NCBI RefSeq assembly: GCF_030512175.1
Contig: NZ_JAULBL010000002.1
Span: 35,589 to 99,588, forward strand
Length of the DNA: 64,000 nucleotides
Direction of reading: 5' to 3'
From: Paeniglutamicibacter sulfureus
GTDB taxonomy: Bacteria > Actinomycetota > Actinomycetes > Actinomycetales > Micrococcaceae
Shown here: positions 60,531-64,000 of the stretch, piece by piece
Position numbering within the stretch: position 1 is the first letter of the stretch
Layout: every line of letters starts with the position of its first letter
Notes under the pieces: generated by a model
Told to the model about the DNA's origin: nothing
Seen by the model: only the letters and a program-made list of their open reading frames with translations
Databases searched by the model: none
Program-made: the position numbers and the translations under genes

Positions 60531-61364
60531 CTACGCGAGGGCAGTCAACGCGTCGACGTGGGAGCGTGCCGCGGAGGAGTGGCTGGCCTGGATGCACAGG
60601 AAGACTTCGGCGCTTTGGTGGCCTGGCCAGTCCCCGGGCAGGTAGTTTTCCGGCAGCCCGGGATCCAGATACGGAATGGTCCGCCATGAATCAATGGCCC
60701 TCACGTAGAGGGCGAAGCTCTCGGCGGCGCTTGCCTGTCCAGCGCCGGCCACGGCCTTGTTCTGGTCAAGAAAGCCGTGGTGCAGTGCCGAAAGCGCATC
60801 CAGGTCCCACCATGCAACAGCCGACGCCTGGGCGGTCCCGGTGAACTCCAGGAGATTGGAGACGATGACCGTCGCGTGGTCCTCCAGGCCCAGGACGCGC
60901 AAGATCTCCCAGACCTCGGCGCGCAGGTAGTCGGGAAAGATCCACAGTCCCGGCGCCATGAGGCCGCCGCCGATACCCTGCAGGTACTTGCGCAGTTGGT
61001 GGCGGCGCTCGCGTTCGGCCTCCGGGATGGAGTAGGAGAGCAGGCACCAGGGATCCGCCGGATCCATGGCGCGCGGTTCGAAGATGCGCCTGTCTCCCCG
61101 GGCAAGGATGCGTTCACCGGTGGGAGTGAGTTGGAGCCCCAGGACGTCTGCCCGGGCTTGCTGTTCGAGGATCCCCTTCTTCTTCAGGCGGGAGATCGCC
61201 GTCCGCGTCACCTGGGGCGTGGTGCCCAGCGCGTCCATCAGCGCGATCAGGTGCGCCGAGGAAATCCAGCCGCCCAGTTCGCGCAGGTACAGACCCACGA
61301 TGGTGCGGACCAGGGAGGTGGTGCTGCCCGTGCGGGCATCCAGGTCGTCGAGCTCGGTCAGCAT
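60531..61364 (-). CDS. PaaX family transcriptional regulator
   Basis: The protein of 277 residues has an N-terminal winged helix (LVRTIVGLYLRELGGWISSA, TRTAISRLKKKGILE), a central YSIPEAERERRHQLRKYL region and a C-terminal PaaX_C domain with FLDQNKAVAGAG. PaaX represses phenylacetic acid catabolism through phenylacetyl-CoA; here the gene lies 9 bases after the tryptophan dioxygenase gene, so it more likely senses a tryptophan or kynurenine product. No paa genes are in the window. Confidence 0.85.
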   Translation of the reverse strand: MLTELDDLDARTGSTTSLVRTIVGLYLRELGGWISSAHLIALMDALGTTPQVTRTAISRLKKKGILEQQARADVLGLQLTPTGERILARGDRRIFEPRAMDPADPWCLLSYSIPEAERERRHQLRKYLQGIGGGLMAPGLWIFPDYLRAEVWEILRVLGLEDHATVIVSNLLEFTGTAQASAVAWWDLDALSALHHGFLDQNKAVAGAGQASAAESFALYVRAIDSWRTIPYLDPGLPENYLPGDWPGHQSAEVFLCIQASHSSAARSHVDALTALA

Positions 61365-61373
61365 GGTCGGGCG

Positions 61374-62243
61374 CTACTTGCCGATCTCGGTGCGGACGGC
61401 GAACAGCTCCGGGAAGAATGTCAGGTCCAGTGCACGCTTGAGAAAATCCACGCCGGAAGACCCGCCGGTACCCTTCTTGAAGCCGATGGTGCGTTGGACG
61501 ACGCGCATGTGGCGGAAGCGCCAGGCCTGGAAATTGTCCTCCAGATCAACGAGGTCCTCACAGGCCTGGTAGAGGCTCCAGATGGTGTCGTCCGATTCGT
61601 AGATGTCCTTGTAGATGGGAACCAGTGCCTCTTGGAAGACCCACGGCTGGGAGACATCGCGTTCCAGGATCGCCTCGGGGACGGCATAGCCCGAACGGGC
61701 CAGGGCGCGGAGGAAGGAATCGTAGACGGTTGGTTCGTGTAGGAGCTTGGATAGCAACTGGTGGGCATCGGGGTCGGATTCAAAGACCTTGAGCATGCCT
61801 TCGTGCTTATTGCCCAGGATGAACTCGACGGCACGATATTGGTACGACTGGAAACCGGAGGACGAGCCGAGTGAGCCGCGGAACTGTGCGTACTCGCGCG
61901 GGGTGAGTGTGGCCAGAACTGCCCATTGTTCGGTCAGCGTCTTCTGGATGTGCTTGACGCGGGCGAGGCATTTCAGCGACTTGCCGATTTCGTCGCTGTC
62001 CATCAGGCGACGTGACTCAACCAGCTCGTGCAGCATCAGCTTGAGCCACAGCTCGCTGGTCTGGTGCTGGATGATGAACAGCATCTCATCGTGGTGCTCA
62101 GGGACACTGACGGGGTGCTGTGCCGAGAGCAGGCGCCCCAGGTCCAAGTAGCTTCCGTACGACATGGTGTTGCTGAAGTCGGTACGGACGGTGTCTTCGA
62201 TTTCGCGTGCACCCTCGGGCGTCTGTGCGTGTGGGCAGGCCAT
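61374..62243 (-). CDS. kynA: Tryptophan 2,3-dioxygenase
   Basis: The protein of 289 residues matches bacterial tryptophan 2,3-dioxygenase: SYGSYLDLGRLLSAQHP, DEMLFIIQHQTSELWLKL (with the substrate-site His), FRGSLGSSSGFQSYQYR, and the proximal heme His in FRHMRVVQRTIGFKKGTGG. It opens the indole ring of tryptophan to N-formylkynurenine. I choose the ATG at 62243, because a TTGACG/TATGCT promoter ends exactly seven bases before it, giving a leaderless message; MLLSM at 62255 would begin within the -10 box. No kynureninase or formamidase gene is in the window. Confidence 0.92.
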   Translation of the reverse strand: MACPHAQTPEGAREIEDTVRTDFSNTMSYGSYLDLGRLLSAQHPVSVPEHHDEMLFIIQHQTSELWLKLMLHELVESRRLMDSDEIGKSLKCLARVKHIQKTLTEQWAVLATLTPREYAQFRGSLGSSSGFQSYQYRAVEFILGNKHEGMLKVFESDPDAHQLLSKLLHEPTVYDSFLRALARSGYAVPEAILERDVSQPWVFQEALVPIYKDIYESDDTIWSLYQACEDLVDLEDNFQAWRFRHMRVVQRTIGFKKGTGGSSGVDFLKRALDLTFFPELFAVRTEIGK

Positions 62244-62551
62244 GGAAAGAAGCATATCAGTTCGTCGACGTGCGTCAAGATAGTGAAATGATGCTCGCTG
62301 GTGCTTGGCCCAATTGCGGACGACCTGGTGAAACACCCGTGCTGCCGGTGGTGATGGAAAAAGTCGGCTCCGTCTCTCCGTGGCCGTGATCCGGCGCATG
62401 CAGTTCCCAGGGTGTGGCCGCGGATCCGGTGCTCAACTGGAAAGAGCGTGGAGGCGGAACCGCCTTGCGCCGCGGTTTGGGTCCTGGTCTGTGGTTTGAT
62501 AGGGAGTTGAACGTGGATGGCCAGGGGTGCCATCTGGATATTGGGGGACAC
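62244..62551. other. Divergent intergenic region
   Basis: This 308-base gap between kynA and the sunset-domain gene holds the kynA promoter at its left end. I see no gene, no clear promoter for the rightward gene, and only weak dyads around GATCCGG at 62390-62440. A GGGGG site lies just before the ATG at 62552. Confidence 0.4.
62251..62278 (-). promoter_or_regulatory. Leaderless promoter of kynA
   Basis: On the minus strand TTGACG (62278-62273) and TATGCT (62256-62251) are separated by 16 bases. Seven bases follow the -10 box before the ATG at 62243. Confidence 0.65.
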
Positions 62552-63151
62552 ATGAAGTCGTTTACTCGCATGCTCACCGCTTTGGCGGCCGCTGCTTCGA
62601 TCGTATTTTCCGGGGCCGCCGTGGCAGCAGCCGCGCCCGTAGCGCCGACCCAAGCGATCAATGTGGTGGCCGCCAAAAAAGCTCCGGCGATCACGATCAA
62701 CAAGATCGCCAACAAAACGGTCAAGGGTTCGGCCAAGGCCACCATCAAACCGTCGGTCAAGGCGGCCAAGGGCGTCAAGGTCACCTCAAAGGTCTTGACC
62801 GTGAAGCAAGGCAAGAAGACCGTTGCCAAGAACAAAACGTCGATTTCACTAAAGGCCGGGACCTACAAGGTGACGACCAAGGTGAACTACAAGATCGGCA
62901 AGAAGAAGCTCTCGACCTCCAAGACGCAAACCCTGGTCATCACGAAGGCCAAGGTGAAGAAGACTTGGGCCGCGGCCAAGGGCAAGAACTGCCCCGCAGC
63001 CTACCCCGTCAAGGGCAACCAGACCGGCAGCAACAAGGAATGGAAGTACCACGTTCGCGGTGGCCAGTTCTATAGCATCACGGTTCCCGAGCAATGCTTC
63101 AAGACCACTTCCGACGCACGCAAGGCCGGATACCGCGCTTCGAAGCGCTAG
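62552..63151 (+). CDS. Secreted Lys-rich protein with C-terminal sunset domain
   Basis: The protein of 199 residues has a signal peptide (residues 1-30, ending near AAAAP), a Lys/Thr-rich beta-type middle (about 40-140; KVTSKVLTVKQGKKTVAK and KAGTYKVTTKVNYKIGKK), and a C-terminal part of about 50 residues with KNCPAAYPVKGN, EWKYHVRGGQFYS and EQCFKTTSDARKAGYRASKR. The last part resembles the sunset domain of actinobacterial secreted proteins and Ada-like metal-binding folds, often found near or fused to nucleases. The ATG at 62552 follows GGGGG by four bases. The secreted HNH nuclease is next downstream. Confidence 0.78.
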   Translation: MKSFTRMLTALAAAASIVFSGAAVAAAAPVAPTQAINVVAAKKAPAITINKIANKTVKGSAKATIKPSVKAAKGVKVTSKVLTVKQGKKTVAKNKTSISLKAGTYKVTTKVNYKIGKKKLSTSKTQTLVITKAKVKKTWAAAKGKNCPAAYPVKGNQTGSNKEWKYHVRGGQFYSITVPEQCFKTTSDARKAGYRASKR

Positions 63152-63174
63152 TCCCATTTTCGGTTGTCGATCAA

Positions 63175-63214
63175 CATCCGTGGCCCGCAGGCAAACTGTG
63201 GGCCACGGGTGTTT
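63175..63214 (+). terminator. Rho-independent terminator
   Basis: The stem CCGTGGCCC-GCAG (63178-63190) pairs with CTGT-GGGCCACGG (63196-63208), with ACA/TGT pairs extending it, followed by GTTTAAAT. It separates the sunset-domain gene from the nuclease gene. Confidence 0.8.
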
Positions 63215-63263
63215 AAATGTACCTTCGGCGTTGTGCGTTGTTGATTCATCCTGAAAGAGCGTT

Positions 63264-64000
63264 TTGAAGCACCTGATAAGCATTGTTGTCACCCTCCTGA
63301 TCCTGACCGGTGGCTTGGTGGCGAATTTCGGCACCCATGTTGGCAATGATCAAGCCAGTGATGTCACCACCTTGGGACCCAGCAGTACTTCGACGTCCGT
63401 GGCCGGTGAGGGAGTCACCCCCGGCGCCAAGCTCGATGGCCCGCTCGCGGTTTCGGTCCTGGACGCCTTGCCGGTCAAGGGCAAGGCGCCGGCAACCGGC
63501 TACGACCGGAACCAGAAGTTCGGCAATGGCTGGAAGGACTTCAACGGCAACAAATGCGACGAGCGCCAGGACACGCTCAAGCGCGACTTGTCGTCTGTAA
63601 AGTTCAAGGACGCGAAGAAATGCCAACTCGCCTCCGGCACGTTGGCTGACGTGTACACCGGGACCACCATTAAGTGGAAGGTGAACAGCGGGTCCGTTGA
63701 CATCGACCACGTGGTGGCGTTGAAGAACGCATGGGTGTCAGGCGGTGTGCAGCTGTCCCAGGACCAACGCCAGGGTCTCGCCAACGATCCGTTGAACCTC
63801 ATGGCCTCGCAAGCATCGGCCAATCGTTCCAAGGGCGATGCCAATGCCGCCGAGTGGTTGCCGGCCAACAAGTCTTTCCGCTGTCGGTACGTGGCAACGC
63901 AGATCAGCGTCAAGAAGAAGTACACGCTGTCTGTGACCGCGTCCGAAAAGAAGGCCATGGAGCGCGTGCTCTCCACGTGCCCGAAGCAAAAGGCCGCCTT
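63264..64000 (+). CDS. Secreted HNH endonuclease (DUF1524/GmrSD C-terminal type), 3' truncated by window
   Basis: The frame is open from a TTG at 63264 to the window edge (245 codons); AAAGAG lies four bases before the TTG. A signal-anchor sequence (ISIVVTLLILTGGLVANFG) is followed by a Ser/Thr-rich linker and a nuclease domain from about residue 75: GYDRNQKFGNGW, CDERQDTLKRDL, the HNH core VDIDHVVALKNAW, DPLNLMASQASANRSKGD, and WLPANKSFRCRYVATQI. This is the DUF1524 HNH fold, which cuts nucleic acids. Secretion suggests nucleic-acid scavenging or competition between cells. The end of the gene is outside the window. Confidence 0.85.
   Translation, partial: MKHLISIVVTLLILTGGLVANFGTHVGNDQASDVTTLGPSSTSTSVAGEGVTPGAKLDGPLAVSVLDALPVKGKAPATGYDRNQKFGNGWKDFNGNKCDERQDTLKRDLSSVKFKDAKKCQLASGTLADVYTGTTIKWKVNSGSVDIDHVVALKNAWVSGGVQLSQDQRQGLANDPLNLMASQASANRSKGDANAAEWLPANKSFRCRYVATQISVKKKYTLSVTASEKKAMERVLSTCPKQKAA

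Noticed and set aside
1..64000. CRISPR arrays, insertion sequences, integrases, prophage genes
   Set aside because: No regularly spaced repeats, transposase or integrase motifs were seen on either strand.

Overview
The window is dense, high-GC DNA with short intergenic gaps, frequent ATGA or TAATG stop/start overlaps, GTG and TTG starts, and several promoters that look leaderless. Together with an Rpf-LysM cell-wall enzyme, a sunset-domain secreted protein, an IdeR/DtxR-like box and a glutaminase carrying STAS and cNMP domains, this points to a soil-type actinobacterium of the Micrococcaceae (Arthrobacter / Paeniglutamicibacter-like). That assignment is an inference from gene content. No rRNA, tRNA, CRISPR array or insertion sequence was seen.

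Layout. 1-5.3 kb: end of a xanthine dehydrogenase operon (xdhB fragment, xdhC), then housekeeping or unassigned genes (PNPOx-like, App1 phosphatase, thioesterase, histidine phosphatase). 5.4-9.2 kb: an APC permease and an amidohydrolase divergent from a TetR regulator, with an AT-rich operator between them. 9.2-13 kb: an iron-regulated siderophore-interacting protein, an alkA-tag base-excision repair pair, and an ArsR-CDF metal efflux pair. 13-23 kb: an amine-catabolic cluster (permease, P450, ferredoxin, ferredoxin reductase, glutamine-synthetase-like ligase, a substrate-binding protein without signal peptide, two PuuD-like hydrolases), convergent with a soluble Cache-domain protein and a GntR regulator. 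Its gene set resembles the CYP151-type piperidine/pyrrolidine/morpholine clusters of mycobacteria combined with gamma-glutamylation logic.

23-34 kb: VanZ-like protein, MacB-type ABC/FtsX exporter, then on the minus strand a tightly overlapped JetA-JetB-JetC (MksF-E-B) SMC-like operon followed by an ECF sigma factor and ogt. The nuclease subunit JetD/MksG is absent. 34-41 kb: a decayed lipoprotein gene, an aldo/keto reductase, a large RecB-nuclease/SF1-helicase fusion, a Bcr/CflA-type exporter and a small alpha/beta hydrolase. 41-51 kb: glutaminase-STAS-cNMP, a secreted SGNH hydrolase, a DUF3105/DUF305/small secreted protein group, M50 peptidase, TIGR01777 protein, YihY/BrkB and EamA membrane proteins.

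51-56.5 kb: a two-armed phosphonate locus. phnD-phnC-phnE and a TIGR03364-type FAD oxidoreductase run left. A GntR/UTRA regulator and a phosphonatase-like hydrolase run right. Two copies of the same inverted repeat (ACTTG-N6-CAAGT) lie between them. 56.5-64 kb: an Rpf-LysM protein with a structured leader, a PadR/HAAS-domain membrane protein pair, an ArsR/SRPBCC pair, tryptophan 2,3-dioxygenase with a PaaX regulator, and a secreted sunset-domain protein followed by a secreted HNH nuclease that runs off the end.

The most unusual parts are the amine cluster, with two normally extracytoplasmic sensor folds kept in the cytosol, and the JetABC operon without JetD.
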